Below are positions 11,501 to 17,884 of a stretch of 64,000 bases of DNA, one piece after another. Source of the stretch: Bacteroidia bacterium (lineage in GTDB: Bacteria; Bacteroidota; Bacteroidia; J057). Below the pieces are notes generated by a model. That model did no database searches. It was not told where the DNA came from and worked only from the letters and a program-made list of their open reading frames with translations. Location: the NCBI GenBank assembly GCA_033391075.1, contig JAWPMV010000001.1, forward strand, positions 2,728,001-2,792,000, given 5' to 3'. Every line of letters begins with the position of its first letter. Positions within the stretch are counted from its first letter, which is position 1. A program made the position numbers and the translations under genes.

Positions 11501-13007
11501 AACTTGTGATCCTGGTCAGGTTGGTGTTAGCGATATAGTTTTAACCAATCAGTTTGGTTGCGATAGTGTAGTAATCACCACAACAACTCTGTTGCCAAGT
11601 GATACAACTAACGTAGCGGCGACAACTTGTGATCCACAGGAGGCAGGCGTTACACAGCAGACTTTCACCAATCAGTTTGGTTGTGATAGTGTTGTCATTA
11701 TAACTACGGTTCTTCAAGTCGATGAAATCGTGTGTGATGCAACCAACCACTCCGATGACAATGGCCCTATTGTTTCTGCCCTCAACCATGCCTTCTGGCT
11801 GGAGAATTTCCCAGCAGCTCCAGGCATGCAGCAGAATGATCGATTCATTTGGGCTCCGAATACAGGGCAATTTATTGAAGATGTGGCTACAGGAACAGCT
11901 ACCATTACGGGTCAAATCATTAACAAATCTGATCCAAATGTCATCTTTGATGTGAATGTGCTACTGGTCAACAAAATGGATTGGGCAACCTGGAGTAGTC
12001 TGGGAAGATTGTACAAGCATGACAATATTCTCAATCCTGTTGGCAATGAATACCTCAACTGGTATTTCTTCGAACTGGACCCAGCAAGTACCCTAACGGG
12101 TGCACCAGGTTCGACTTATGATGGTGATGTATTGACATTGACTCATCGCCCAGCTGATATGACTTACGGTCCTCAGCTAGGTATCGGGGCCAATGACATC
12201 GATGATAGTTATGGATTTGCTACCTGGTTCTTCTGGTCAGGTACACTTGCAGGCAGAACCTATACACATGAGGCAGGTGATATCAACATCGACCTTGATT
12301 GTGAGCCTTCTCCATGTGAAGATGATGAAGTTGTACTGGCCGCTCGCGCATTGCTCGAAGGTCCCTACAATGAAGCTGCAGGCATGATGAATGACGATCT
12401 GCGTTCTATGTTACCACTCTTTGAGCCTTATACAGGCCTTGGGTTTACTCACGTAGGTCCTGGCGGCGGAGAAAACATTGATAATGCAGTCCTAAGCGTA
12501 ACTGGTTCTAATGCCATCGTAGACTGGGTATTTATTGAACTCAGAGACGCAATCAATAACACCCAGGTAGTCGCAACTCGCTCAGCACTCTTACAACGTG
12601 ATGGAGACATCGTAGATCTCGATGGATTCTCAAAGCTCAGCTTCAATGGTGTATCTGCTGGTAATTACTACATAGTAATCCGCCATAGAAACCACCTGGG
12701 TATGATGAGCTTGAATGCAATTTCGTTGAGCGAAGTTTCAACTACTGTTGACTTTAGCGATGGAAGTACCAATACTTGGGGAACTCAGGCCCAAAATGAT
12801 TTAGGAGCCTCAGGCAAAAAGGGTATGGTTTGCGCTAATGCCAATGGTGATGGTGTAATCGATGCACTCGACCGTGGAATCTTCTGGAACTTTAGAAGTA
12901 CCAGCGGATACGATCTCCACGATGCCAACTGTGATGGTGTTACGGACGCATTAGACAGAGGTGCCGGATGGAATAATCGTAGCCGTTCTGAGCAAGTACC
13001 TTACTAA
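2529..13007 (+). CDS. Giant repetitive cell-surface adhesin (3492 aa) with dockerin-like C-terminus
   Basis: This is a predicted exported adhesin. Residues 1-58 form a long signal region with a hydrophobic core (VLTALFLLFSFG). A DUF11/SdrD-like beta domain covers about 282-427. A SprB-like repeat (YSINGVDYFPSNVF) covers about 428-513. Residues 514-2829 are 29 tandem repeats of 79-80 residues, each starting DDASFTYPAMVCIN or a variant and carrying two cysteines that could form a disulfide. A PKD/Ig-like domain follows (2830-2902), then four 41-residue repeats with a CDP...GCDSVVI core (2903-3066), an unidentified domain, and a C-terminal module (about 3260-3492). That module ends in two Ca-loop segments, NANGDGVIDALDRG and NCDGVTDALDRG. 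No classical T9SS sorting domain is visible, so export and anchoring are inferred. A role in adhesion or gliding-like surface contact is likely by analogy with SprB. The start is the first in-frame Met. Confidence 0.88.
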   Translation: MNWMIYKLALGKSSERFKASTLRASFLSFSRAKIIPGKYLGVLTALFLLFSFGTPLEATNGEIPDSPPTISAGGDYMLDFSAGDPELYPRLFTSQISPPSGRASNPIAGADQATTVESLAPENMALGQIVPFIIEIKTDAGGACSDDCITIEAGWETETTNGGAFGYDPTVGSNGIYAAFVDGGDASAVEIDTDATVTSFSGALVGSEIQGTFEICGIDPGETVILEIWLVLQSTIPPGIGGNVQSRLIDATTSGTCETGETISTGNQTVPLLRAREFFTSDVDISVTKSDSQDPVVQGDQLTYTLVVNNAGPSVANDVVLTDILDANTTFVSATITDTEGYIVNEAADCTISGSTFTCDLQFLNPGETITITITVDVSATAPTGNGGGTDCAPGTTYDLTNNVSVTTISDDTDSSNDSDCEPTDVDPACDIAITSVDTDDETCVDEGDGSITINATCTTCTSIEYSINGVDYFPSNVFNSLDDGAYTVYARDSGDPSCNATDNATINEGAPKDDAGFTYPATACINDDTDPVATVTGLAGGTFSVDGGATIDPTTGALDLSTVTANTTYTITYLTNGPCPESSTQTIDIKPADDASFTYPAMVCINADTDPSATVTGLAGGAFSVDGGATIDPTTGALDLSTVTANTTYTITYLTAGDCPESSTQTIDIKPADDASFTYPAMVCINADTDPSATVTGLAGGAFSVDGGATIDPTTGALDLSTVTANTTYTITYLTAGDCPESSTQTIDIKPADDASFTYPAMVCINADTDPSATVTGLAGGAFSVDGGATIDPTTGALDLSTVTANTTYTITYLTAGDCPESSTQTIDIKPADDASFTYPAMVCINSDTDPSATVTGLAGGAFSVDGGATIDPTTGALDLSTVTANTTYTITYLTAGDCPESSTQTIDIKPADDASFTYPAMVCINSDTDPSATVTGLAGGAFSVDGGATIDPTTGALDLSTVTANTTYTITYLTAGDCPESSTQTIDIKPADDASFTYPAMVCINSDTDPSATVTGLAGGAFSVDGGATIDPTTGALDLSTVTANTTYTITYLTAGDCPESSTQTIDIKPADDASFTYPAMVCINSDTDPSATVTGLAGGAFSVDGGATIDPTTGALDLSTVTANTTYTITYLTAGDCPESSTQTIDIKPADDASFTYPAMVCINDDTDPSATVTGLAGGAFSVDGGATIDPTTGALDLSTVTANTTYTITYLTAGDCPESSTQTIDIKPADDPGFTYPATACIVGSNPTATITGLAGGTFSVDNGASIDPATGELDLSSTTAGQMYTITYLTAGDCPESSTQPITIQSAGDASFTYPMMACINADTNPSATITGDAGGTFSVSGGATIDPTTGELDLSTVSANTTYTITYQTAGNCSTSTTQQIEIKPADDASFTYPAMVCINADTDPSATVTGLAGGAFSVDGGATIDPTTGALDLSTVTANTTYTITYLTAGDCPESSTQTIDIKPADDASFTYPAMVCINADTDPSATVTGLAGGAFSVDGGATIDPTTGALDLSTVTANTTYTITYLTAGDCPESSTQTIDIKPADDASFTYPAMVCINSDTDPSATVTGLAGGAFSVDGGATIDPTTGALDLSTVTANTTYTITYLTAGDCPESSTQTIDIKPADDASFTYPAMVCINDDTDPSATVTGLAGGAFSVDGGATIDPTTGALDLSTVTANTTYTITYLTAGDCPESSTQTIDIKPADDPGFTYPATACIVGSNPTATITGLAGGTFSVDNGASIDPATGELDLSSTTAGQMYTITYLTAGDCPESSTQPITIQSAGDASFTYPMMACINADTNPSATITGDAGGTFSVSGGATIDPTTGELDLSTVSANTTYTITYQTAGNCSTSTTQQIEIKPADDASFTYPAMVCINADTDPSATVTGLAGGAFSVDGGATIDPTTGALDLSTVTANTTYTITYLTAGDCPESSTQTIDIKPADDASFTYPAMVCINADTDPSATVTGLAGGAFSVDGGATIDPTTGALDLSTVTANTTYTITYLTAGDCPESSTQTIDIKPADDASFTYPAMVCINSDTDPSATVTGLAGGAFSVDGGATIDPTTGALDLSTVTANTTYTITYLTAGDCPESSTQTIDIKPADDASFTYPAMVCINDDTDPSATVTGLAGGAFSVDGGATIDPTTGALDLSTVTANTTYTITYLTAGDCPESSTQTIDIKPADDPGFTYPATACIVGSNPTATITGLAGGTFSVDNGASIDPATGELDLSSTTAGQMYTITYLTAGDCPESSTQPITIQSAGDASFTYPMMACINADTNPSATITGDAGGTFSVSGGATIDPTTGELDLSTVSANTTYTITYQTAGNCSTSTTQQIEIKPADDASFTYPAMVCINADTDPSATVTGLAGGAFSVDGGATIDPTTGALDLSTVTANTTYTITYLTAGDCPESSTQTIDIKPADDASFTYPAMVCINADTDPSATVTGLAGGAFSVDGGATIDPTTGALDLSTVTANTTYTITYLTAGDCPESSTQTIDIKPADDASFTYPAMVCINADTDPSATVTGLAGGAFSVDGGATIDPTTGALDLSTVTANTTYTITYLTAGDCPESSTQTIDIKPADDASFTYPAMVCINADTDPSATVTGLAGGAFSVDGGATIDPTTGALDLSTVTANTTYTITYLTAGDCPESSTQTIDIKPADDPGFTYPATACIVGSNPTATITGLAGGTFSVDNGASIDPATGELDLSSTTAGQMYTITYLTAGDCPESSTQPITIQSAGDASFTYPMMACINADTNPSATITGDAGGTFSVSGGATIDPTTGELDLSTVSANTTYTITYQTAGNCSTSTTQQIEIKPAPVVNITGDNEYCEGSGGVLLDAGAGFSSYSWSPGGETTQTITATDGSYTVTVTDANGCSGTSPSFVVTENPTNTTNVAATTCDPSQVGVSQQVFANQFGCDSVVITTTTLLPSDTTNVAATTCDPGQVGVSDIVLTNQFGCDSVVITTTTLLPSDTTNVAATTCDPGQVGVSDIVLTNQFGCDSVVITTTTLLPSDTTNVAATTCDPQEAGVTQQTFTNQFGCDSVVIITTVLQVDEIVCDATNHSDDNGPIVSALNHAFWLENFPAAPGMQQNDRFIWAPNTGQFIEDVATGTATITGQIINKSDPNVIFDVNVLLVNKMDWATWSSLGRLYKHDNILNPVGNEYLNWYFFELDPASTLTGAPGSTYDGDVLTLTHRPADMTYGPQLGIGANDIDDSYGFATWFFWSGTLAGRTYTHEAGDINIDLDCEPSPCEDDEVVLAARALLEGPYNEAAGMMNDDLRSMLPLFEPYTGLGFTHVGPGGGENIDNAVLSVTGSNAIVDWVFIELRDAINNTQVVATRSALLQRDGDIVDLDGFSKLSFNGVSAGNYYIVIRHRNHLGMMSLNAISLSEVSTTVDFSDGSTNTWGTQAQNDLGASGKKGMVCANANGDGVIDALDRGIFWNFRSTSGYDLHDANCDGVTDALDRGAGWNNRSRSEQVPY
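4068..11015 (+). repeat. Tandem array of 29 units of 240/237 bp inside the giant adhesin gene
   Basis: Units begin at 4068 and run without a break to 11015: 25 of 240 bp and 4 of 237 bp, which sum exactly to 6948 bp. Unit types are distinguished by the residues after CIN (A, S or D before DTDPS), plus two diverged types that begin DDPGFTYPATACIVG (237 bp) and GDASFTYPMMACIN. Units 2-8 are A,A,A,S,S,S,S. After them the order becomes periodic. Neighbouring units are nearly identical at the DNA level, so the array can expand and contract and is at risk of misassembly. Confidence 0.95.
6705..11015 (+). repeat. Three copies of a 1437-bp higher-order repeat (six units each)
   Basis: Copies lie at 6705-8141, 8142-9578 and 9579-11015. 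Each holds units in the order A-A-S-D-PGF-MM. In the third copy the S and D units are replaced by A units, and a silent TCA to TCG change occurs near 10631. A partial preceding copy (D-PGF-MM) lies at 5988-6704. The near identity of copies points to recent duplication of whole six-unit blocks rather than single units. Confidence 0.92.
11235..11726 (+). repeat. Four tandem 123-bp repeats in the giant adhesin gene
   Basis: Units of 41 codons begin at 11235, 11358, 11481 and 11604. Each encodes TTNVAATTCDP, a variable middle and NQFGCDSVVI, with two cysteines. Units 2 and 3 are almost identical. Units 1 and 4 differ in the middle (SQQVFA and TQQTFT versus SDIVLT). Confidence 0.9.
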
Positions 13008-13019
13008 ATAAATGACCGA

Positions 13020-13047
13020 GGGCAAGGATGAGCCTTGCCCTCCTTTT
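13020..13047 (+). terminator. Terminator between the giant adhesin and the next T9SS gene
   Basis: GGGCAAGG-ATGAG-CCTTGCCC is a perfect eight-pair stem followed by TCCTTTT, 13 bases after the adhesin stop. It lies only 13 bases before the likely start of the next gene. This argues that the downstream gene begins at 13060 and not at an upstream in-frame ATG at 13012. Confidence 0.75.
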
Positions 13048-13059
13048 AACAAGCATATT

Positions 13060-14247
13060 ATGGTAAGATCATATATAAAACTTATACTTTGCGCCCTGCT
13101 GTTTGTAGGTCTCAACTCCTTTGCAGTTGCTCAGGTTAGCGCAGTAGTAACCATTGCTAATGAATCAAGTTCCGGAGCAGATTACTTCTTTGATATTTAT
13201 ATCCATGAAGCCAATGGTTCTTCTGGCGCCGTATATCTGGGAGATTCTCAATTTCGTCTCTCTTTCGATAACAGCAAATTTACCAATCCTGGAATCCATC
13301 AGGTAAGTAATCCCGGATCCTTATTCGGACAAGAAGATGGCTATAGCACATTTATTCCGACAACCACAGACGGAGGCTTCAATGATGCTATTACCCGAAA
13401 CAATTATTACAATGCACTTTCTGTTGAGATTCCCAATGGGAAACCCAATATCCTTAACATCGAACTTAATGGTCCTGGGCCCGGTAATCAAACAGCTTTT
13501 GATACTCGCGTGGCGAGAATTGATGACAATCAATTCACTCACAGATTAGGTAGATACCGAATTTCAGGTTATAAAGGTTCGGGAGATCCAAGTATAACAG
13601 TTGTTACTAGTGGTAGTTTTGCTACGGCTCTACTCACTTACGCTTCTACCTCTCCATGGGGAACCTCAGTTGTAAGCCTTTCTTCAGGTGCTTTGCCGGT
13701 GGAATGGATGAGTTTTACCGCCGAAGCGACAGAGCATCAGGAAGTACAGCTGGAGTGGATCACGGGTGCTGAAATTAATAACGATAGATTTGTGATTGAG
13801 AAAAAACTCAAACATGGCGAGTTTACGGATATAGGAGCTATTCAATCCAAAGGGAATTCAACAAATCCTCAGATGTATAGTTTCTTCGATAATACCCCTA
13901 TGACCAATGTGGTGTATTATCGCATCCGTCAAATTGATCTGGATGGAACCACTGATTATTCCAATACCCTTGAAGTAAAGTTCGAATGGGGAGGAGATAA
14001 TCCCTATGTGGTTTTTCCAAGTCCTGCTGAGGATGAAATCACTATCGAAACTTATATCGAAGAAATGATGGATCACGAATTTTGGATTCTCGATTTGCAA
14101 GGCAAAGAAATTTCCAATGGAATGATCGAAGCTGGAAAAGCATTCCAAAAAGTTGATATCACAGAACTTTCAGAAGGTAATTATTTCATCAAAGTCCAGG
14201 GACCAAATGAAAGTATTCATCACCTGAAGTTCATGAAAAAATATTGA
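13060..14247 (+). CDS. T9SS-sorted secreted protein with cohesin-like N-terminal domain
   Basis: This is a 395-residue exported protein. The start at 13060 gives a normal signal peptide (MVRSYIKLILCALLFVG...AVAQ). A start at 13012 would place the upstream terminator inside the gene and add a hydrophilic leader. Residues 25-200 form a predicted beta-sandwich with VYLGDSQFRLSFDNSKF, reminiscent of cohesin-type domains; this is inference. From about 212 comes the LPVEWMSF...LEWITGAEINND domain common before T9SS tails. The C-terminal sorting domain starts at YVVFPSPAEDE (about 315) and ends HHLKFMKKY. The next gene is a close paralogue. With the dockerin-like tail of the adhesin upstream, a surface-assembly role is possible but unproven. 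Confidence 0.85.
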   Translation: MVRSYIKLILCALLFVGLNSFAVAQVSAVVTIANESSSGADYFFDIYIHEANGSSGAVYLGDSQFRLSFDNSKFTNPGIHQVSNPGSLFGQEDGYSTFIPTTTDGGFNDAITRNNYYNALSVEIPNGKPNILNIELNGPGPGNQTAFDTRVARIDDNQFTHRLGRYRISGYKGSGDPSITVVTSGSFATALLTYASTSPWGTSVVSLSSGALPVEWMSFTAEATEHQEVQLEWITGAEINNDRFVIEKKLKHGEFTDIGAIQSKGNSTNPQMYSFFDNTPMTNVVYYRIRQIDLDGTTDYSNTLEVKFEWGGDNPYVVFPSPAEDEITIETYIEEMMDHEFWILDLQGKEISNGMIEAGKAFQKVDITELSEGNYFIKVQGPNESIHHLKFMKKY

Positions 14248-14274
14248 TTAGGCATTCTTAATCAATTGGAAACA

Positions 14275-14310
14275 GAGGCTGTCCCATAAAGGGATGGCCT
14301 CTTTACTTTT
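14275..14310 (+). terminator. Terminator after the first cohesin-like protein gene
   Basis: GAGGCTGTCCC-ATAAA-GGGATGGCCTC is an eleven-pair stem with two wobble pairs, followed by a TTTACTTTT tract, 28 bases after the stop codon. Confidence 0.8.
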
Positions 14311-14533
14311 GCCCCCCCTCAAAAGGTAATGACCATTACCTCTCAGCATTAAAAAATCACCGATAAAACAGAAGAAATTGCTATTATGACGATTTTTCGT
14401 AATTTTTATTAAATGAAATAAGGCCGCATTATCTATACTGAAATTTGCTTCTTTTCTATTTTTCCTGAACAGATTTCTTTCGAATTTATAAGCCTTTCCT
14501 TCCTGAGGCATTTACATCTTTTCTAATCAAGCT

Positions 14534-15724
14534 ATGAAAAAACTTTACCTTAAAATTTTTCTTATTGCATTTATAGTATTTACTGGAGGCTTCAAATTAG
14601 GATTCTCTCAGGTAAGTGCTGTGATTACAATTGCTAATGAAAATATTTCAGGATCTGACTATTTCTTTGATGTTTACATTCATGAGGGAAATGCGTCCTC
14701 TGGGCCCGTTTATCTGGGAGATTCTCAGTTTCGAATTTCATTTGACAATAGCAAATTTACCAATCCCGGTTTGCACCAACTAAGCAACCCTTCTTCCTTA
14801 TTTGGGCAAGAAGATGGATATGGCACCTTTGTTCCTAGCAATACGGACGGAGCATTTAATGATGCTATAACTCGGAACAACTATTACAATTCTATTTCAG
14901 TAAGTATTCCCAACGGTCGTCCAAATATTTTGAATATAGAACTCAATGGTCCAGGGCCGGGCAATCAAAATGCATTTGATACACGTGTTGCAAAAATTGA
15001 TAATAATCAATTGACACATCGACTGGGAAGGTATAGAATTTCCGGTTTTAAGGGTTCCGGAGATCCCAATCTAAGCCTTGTAACTACAGGTAGCTTTTCT
15101 ACAGCTTTGCTGAGCTATGGATCTAGCTCTCCCTGGAATACCTCCCTGGTAAGTATCAGCGCAGGCACCTTGCCGGTTGAATGGATGAGCTTTACAGCGA
15201 CAAATACCAATAACCAGGAAGTCAAGTTGTTCTGGATTACAGCCTGGGAGATTAATAACGATCGCTTTGTGATTGAAAAGAAGTTGGAGCATGGAGATTT
15301 CACAGATATCGCAAGTTTAGCCTCTAAGGGGAATTCAAATAGTCCTCAATCCTATACATTTTATGATAATTCCCCTATGACTGAAAGAGTCTATTATCGA
15401 ATTAAACAGATTGATTTGAATGGAACTGCAGATTATTCAAACACTTTGGAAGTACAGTTTGATTGGGGGAAAGATCAAGCCTACATCCTCTATCCTAGTC
15501 CGGCAGAACATAAGGTTTCCATAGAAACCTATATTCAGGAGGAAAGGGATCACGCATTTTGGGTGCTGGATTTAAGAGGAAAAGAAATGATCAATGGAAA
15601 AATCAAAAAAGGAAATTCTATAAAAAAACTAAATATTGAAGAACTTCCGGCAGGGAACTACTTCGTAAAAATTCAGGGACCAAATGATAGTATTCATTAC
15701 CTGAAGTTCACAAAAAAGAATTAA
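14534..15724 (+). CDS. T9SS-sorted secreted protein, paralogue of the preceding gene
   Basis: This 396-residue protein matches the preceding gene product along its whole length: signal peptide (MKKLYLKIFLIAFIVF...GFSQ), VSAVITIANE start, VYLGDSQFRISFDNSKF core, LPVEWMSF domain from about 213, and sorting domain from YILYPSPAEHK (about 317) to HYLKFTKKN. The conserved parts include FGQEDGY and ELNGPGPGNQ. The pair arose by tandem duplication and has diverged moderately. The gene has its own 220-base upstream region and is bracketed by terminators, so it is probably transcribed separately. The function is unknown; it is a predicted surface or secreted protein. Confidence 0.85.
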   Translation: MKKLYLKIFLIAFIVFTGGFKLGFSQVSAVITIANENISGSDYFFDVYIHEGNASSGPVYLGDSQFRISFDNSKFTNPGLHQLSNPSSLFGQEDGYGTFVPSNTDGAFNDAITRNNYYNSISVSIPNGRPNILNIELNGPGPGNQNAFDTRVAKIDNNQLTHRLGRYRISGFKGSGDPNLSLVTTGSFSTALLSYGSSSPWNTSLVSISAGTLPVEWMSFTATNTNNQEVKLFWITAWEINNDRFVIEKKLEHGDFTDIASLASKGNSNSPQSYTFYDNSPMTERVYYRIKQIDLNGTADYSNTLEVQFDWGKDQAYILYPSPAEHKVSIETYIQEERDHAFWVLDLRGKEMINGKIKKGNSIKKLNIEELPAGNYFVKIQGPNDSIHYLKFTKKN

Positions 15725-15748
15725 TTATAATTGTCAATCATTTGGTTC

Positions 15749-15780
15749 AGAGACTGTCTCAAAAGGCAGTCTCTTTTTAT
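15749..15780 (+). terminator. Terminator after the second cohesin-like protein gene
   Basis: AGAGACTG and CAGTCTCT form an eight-pair stem with a ten-base loop, followed by a short T tract, 24 bases after the stop. It separates this gene from a convergent lipoprotein gene. Confidence 0.75.
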
Positions 15781-15789
15781 TTCAGAGGC

Positions 15790-16440
15790 TCACAAACGAT
15801 CCATTCCCTGGTAAATAAGGCGAAATCCTCTGCTGAATGAAATATTGATGAAAAAACTTATCTGTAATTCTCCCTGAGTATAAAGAAAAAAGGAGTTGGT
15901 TAAATTGGGATTCCCCGGACAAATCCACTGATCCAGCAAGACATATGAGGCCAGGCGAAATTCGGGAACAAATCCAATCTTTTTGTCCTCAAATAAATGT
16001 CCAGGAAAATGGAAGGAACACTCCCTGATTTCCATTGATATGGGATTTTTCGGAACTAAATCAAGAAACTCTCTATCCAAAAACCACCACAAAAAGGAAT
16101 TAACCTCCGGAGGAAAATGAAGCTGACTTCCTTCCAACCGAATCGGATAGCTTTTCACTTCATTGCCCCAAGCCAGACTTTTAATGGGCGAAGCCTGTGT
16201 AAAGCTTTCCTGATAATACAAAGCCCCATTCTTCTCTATAACTTCCAGCAAGAGGGTGTCTCCCGTGCTTTTATAGCTTGATGTGCAAGCCATAAACATT
16301 TCGTAACGAGAAACTTGTCCGGGTTTAGGATTGAGCAAATCCACTCTTTCCTGTTGCGGACTCACGCTAAAGTTGTTTGAGAAATTTGTACAGGCAGAGA
16401 GTAATATCCCTCCTATTACGGAGAAGTGTAGGCCTTTCAT
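15790..16440 (-). CDS. Hypothetical lipoprotein, paralogue of its upstream neighbour
   Basis: This 216-residue protein has a signal sequence and a lipobox (ILLSAC), so it is predicted to be membrane-anchored after export. The mature part shares a colinear pattern with the gene upstream: R(V/I)DL.NP.PGQ.S.YE, a cysteine, then TGDTL.L...EK.G.L...ESFT..SPI. I recognise no named family. The gene converges on the T9SS protein gene at 14534. It could be a component of an envelope function specific to Bacteroidota, but nothing in the sequence shows what. Confidence 0.75.
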   Translation of the reverse strand: MKGLHFSVIGGILLSACTNFSNNFSVSPQQERVDLLNPKPGQVSRYEMFMACTSSYKSTGDTLLLEVIEKNGALYYQESFTQASPIKSLAWGNEVKSYPIRLEGSQLHFPPEVNSFLWWFLDREFLDLVPKNPISMEIRECSFHFPGHLFEDKKIGFVPEFRLASYVLLDQWICPGNPNLTNSFFLYTQGELQISFFINISFSRGFRLIYQGMDRL

Positions 16441-16524
16441 AGCATCTTGCTTGAAGATAAATTAAGATGCTTGCCTCGATGTTTCTAACACATATGAATC
16501 TAAAAGTCTTCGCTGTATTTCCCT

Positions 16525-17211
16525 TTAATTGCTACTACTTCTTTCCAAAGAAGAGTTTTGTGGCAGATCAGCATTGATAAGTTTAAATCCTTTTCTTCCA
16601 AAAGCATTTAAATAATAGCTCATTTCCAGCTCTCTATGGTTGTAAAACAGATATGAGTATAGGTAGTTTGGTTCGCATGAAACTACATGCTGATTAGCTA
16701 ACACATATGGGCCAATCTCAAAGCGATCAATATAGCCCGTTTCATTGCCTGTAAAAATCTCATTCCCCAACATTACCAAACAGCTTTGTTGATACATAGA
16801 TATAGATTCCTTTGGCTTTAAATGAAGATAATCGCTTTCATAAAACCAGAACAATTTGGATCTATTCCGCTCAGGTAGATATAGCTGATTTTTAACACTA
16901 TATAAAGGATATTCAACTATCCTTCTTCCAGATACAGATTTTCTAATTGGAGAATTTTTTGTAAATGATTCTCGGAGGAATAACACGCCTTCCTTTTCCG
17001 TAATTTGAAGTTTCAAGGTATCACCTGTTAATTCGAAACTCGAAATACATCCCTCAAACCTTTCATAATAAGAAATTTGTCCAGGAATAGGATTACTTAA
17101 ATCGATACGGTACCACTCAGGCGAAAGTGAATATGATTCCTCATAATTAACACAAGCGCTAATACTAAATAGGAGTATGGCAAGAAATAACAGTTTGAAG
17201 TAGTTTTTCAT
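16525..17211 (-). CDS. Hypothetical lipoprotein, tandem paralogue
   Basis: This 228-residue protein is taken from the ATG at 17209-17211, which gives MKNYFKLLFLAILLFSISAC: a clean signal sequence with lipobox. The longer frame to 17289 adds a hydrophilic leader unlike a signal peptide. The mature region aligns with the 15790-16440 product (YRIDLSNPIPGQISYYERF, then TGDTLKLQITEKEG), showing a tandem duplication. No catalytic motif is visible. It is divergent from the RidA-like gene, with 88 bases between the two starts. That gap contains a CTCCAG-TTGC-CTGGAG hairpin at 17263-17278. Confidence 0.75.
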   Translation of the reverse strand: MKNYFKLLFLAILLFSISACVNYEESYSLSPEWYRIDLSNPIPGQISYYERFEGCISSFELTGDTLKLQITEKEGVLFLRESFTKNSPIRKSVSGRRIVEYPLYSVKNQLYLPERNRSKLFWFYESDYLHLKPKESISMYQQSCLVMLGNEIFTGNETGYIDRFEIGPYVLANQHVVSCEPNYLYSYLFYNHRELEMSYYLNAFGRKGFKLINADLPQNSSLERSSSN

Positions 17212-17299
17212 GTTTTCGTAGTTTTTAGAGAATAGCCTTAATTTAGTAACGCCAAAATCAAACTCCAGTTGCCTGGAGACCAAAACCAACTTATTGATA

Positions 17300-17863
17300 A
17301 TGAGATACTTAATTATTTTTCCAGTATTAATACTCCTGCTTAGCTGCCAGGGGATAGAAAAAAAGAGTTCGCAAAATTCCCTAAAAGCTCAATTTGAGAG
17401 TGATTATGATCCTGAAGCAAAACTTAAAGAACTGGGGATAGAACTTAGCACACCCGGAGCACCTGTGGCCAATTATGTAAATGCTGTACAGACAGGAAAT
17501 CTGCTTTTTCTGGCAGGAAAAGGCCCAAATAAGCCTGAGGGAGGCTATGTAACAGGAAAGGTTGGACAAGACATAACGGTGGAAGAAGGCTATGAAGCAG
17601 CCAGACTTACGGCAATCAGTCAGTTATCTGTTCTGAAAGTAGAATTGGGAAATCTGAATCGAGTGAAAAGGATAGTTAAAGTATTGGGCATGGTCAATTG
17701 TGGGCCAGATTTCGGTAATCAACCTGAAGTTATCAATGGTTTCTCTGATTTGATGGTAGAGGTTTTCGGAGAAAGAGGGAAGCATGCCCGTGCAGCGGTC
17801 GGCATGAATTCACTACCCAGGAATACCTCTGTTGAGATTGAAATGATTGTTGAAGTAGAATAG
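17300..17863 (+). CDS. RidA (YjgF/YER057c/UK114) family lipoprotein
   Basis: This 187-residue protein starts at the ATG at 17300, giving MRYLIIFPVLILLLSC, a lipoprotein signal; a TTG two codons earlier is less likely. The mature part is a RidA-type domain with the family pattern of the LPxxxxVEIE end (SLPRNTSVEIEMIVEV) and the conserved arginine region before it. RidA proteins hydrolyse reactive enamine/imine intermediates in the cytoplasm. A lipoprotein form outside the cytoplasm is less usual, and the substrate is unknown. The hairpin-rich intergenic element follows the stop. Confidence 0.85.
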   Translation: MRYLIIFPVLILLLSCQGIEKKSSQNSLKAQFESDYDPEAKLKELGIELSTPGAPVANYVNAVQTGNLLFLAGKGPNKPEGGYVTGKVGQDITVEEGYEAARLTAISQLSVLKVELGNLNRVKRIVKVLGMVNCGPDFGNQPEVINGFSDLMVEVFGERGKHARAAVGMNSLPRNTSVEIEMIVEVE

Positions 17864-17884
17864 TTCTTACTTAGTTGTTTGTCT

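Noticed and set aside
14248-14511. Minus-strand 87-residue open frame after the first cohesin-like protein gene
   Set aside because: It spans the terminator hairpin and has no protein-like composition or family signature; a shadow of the spacer.
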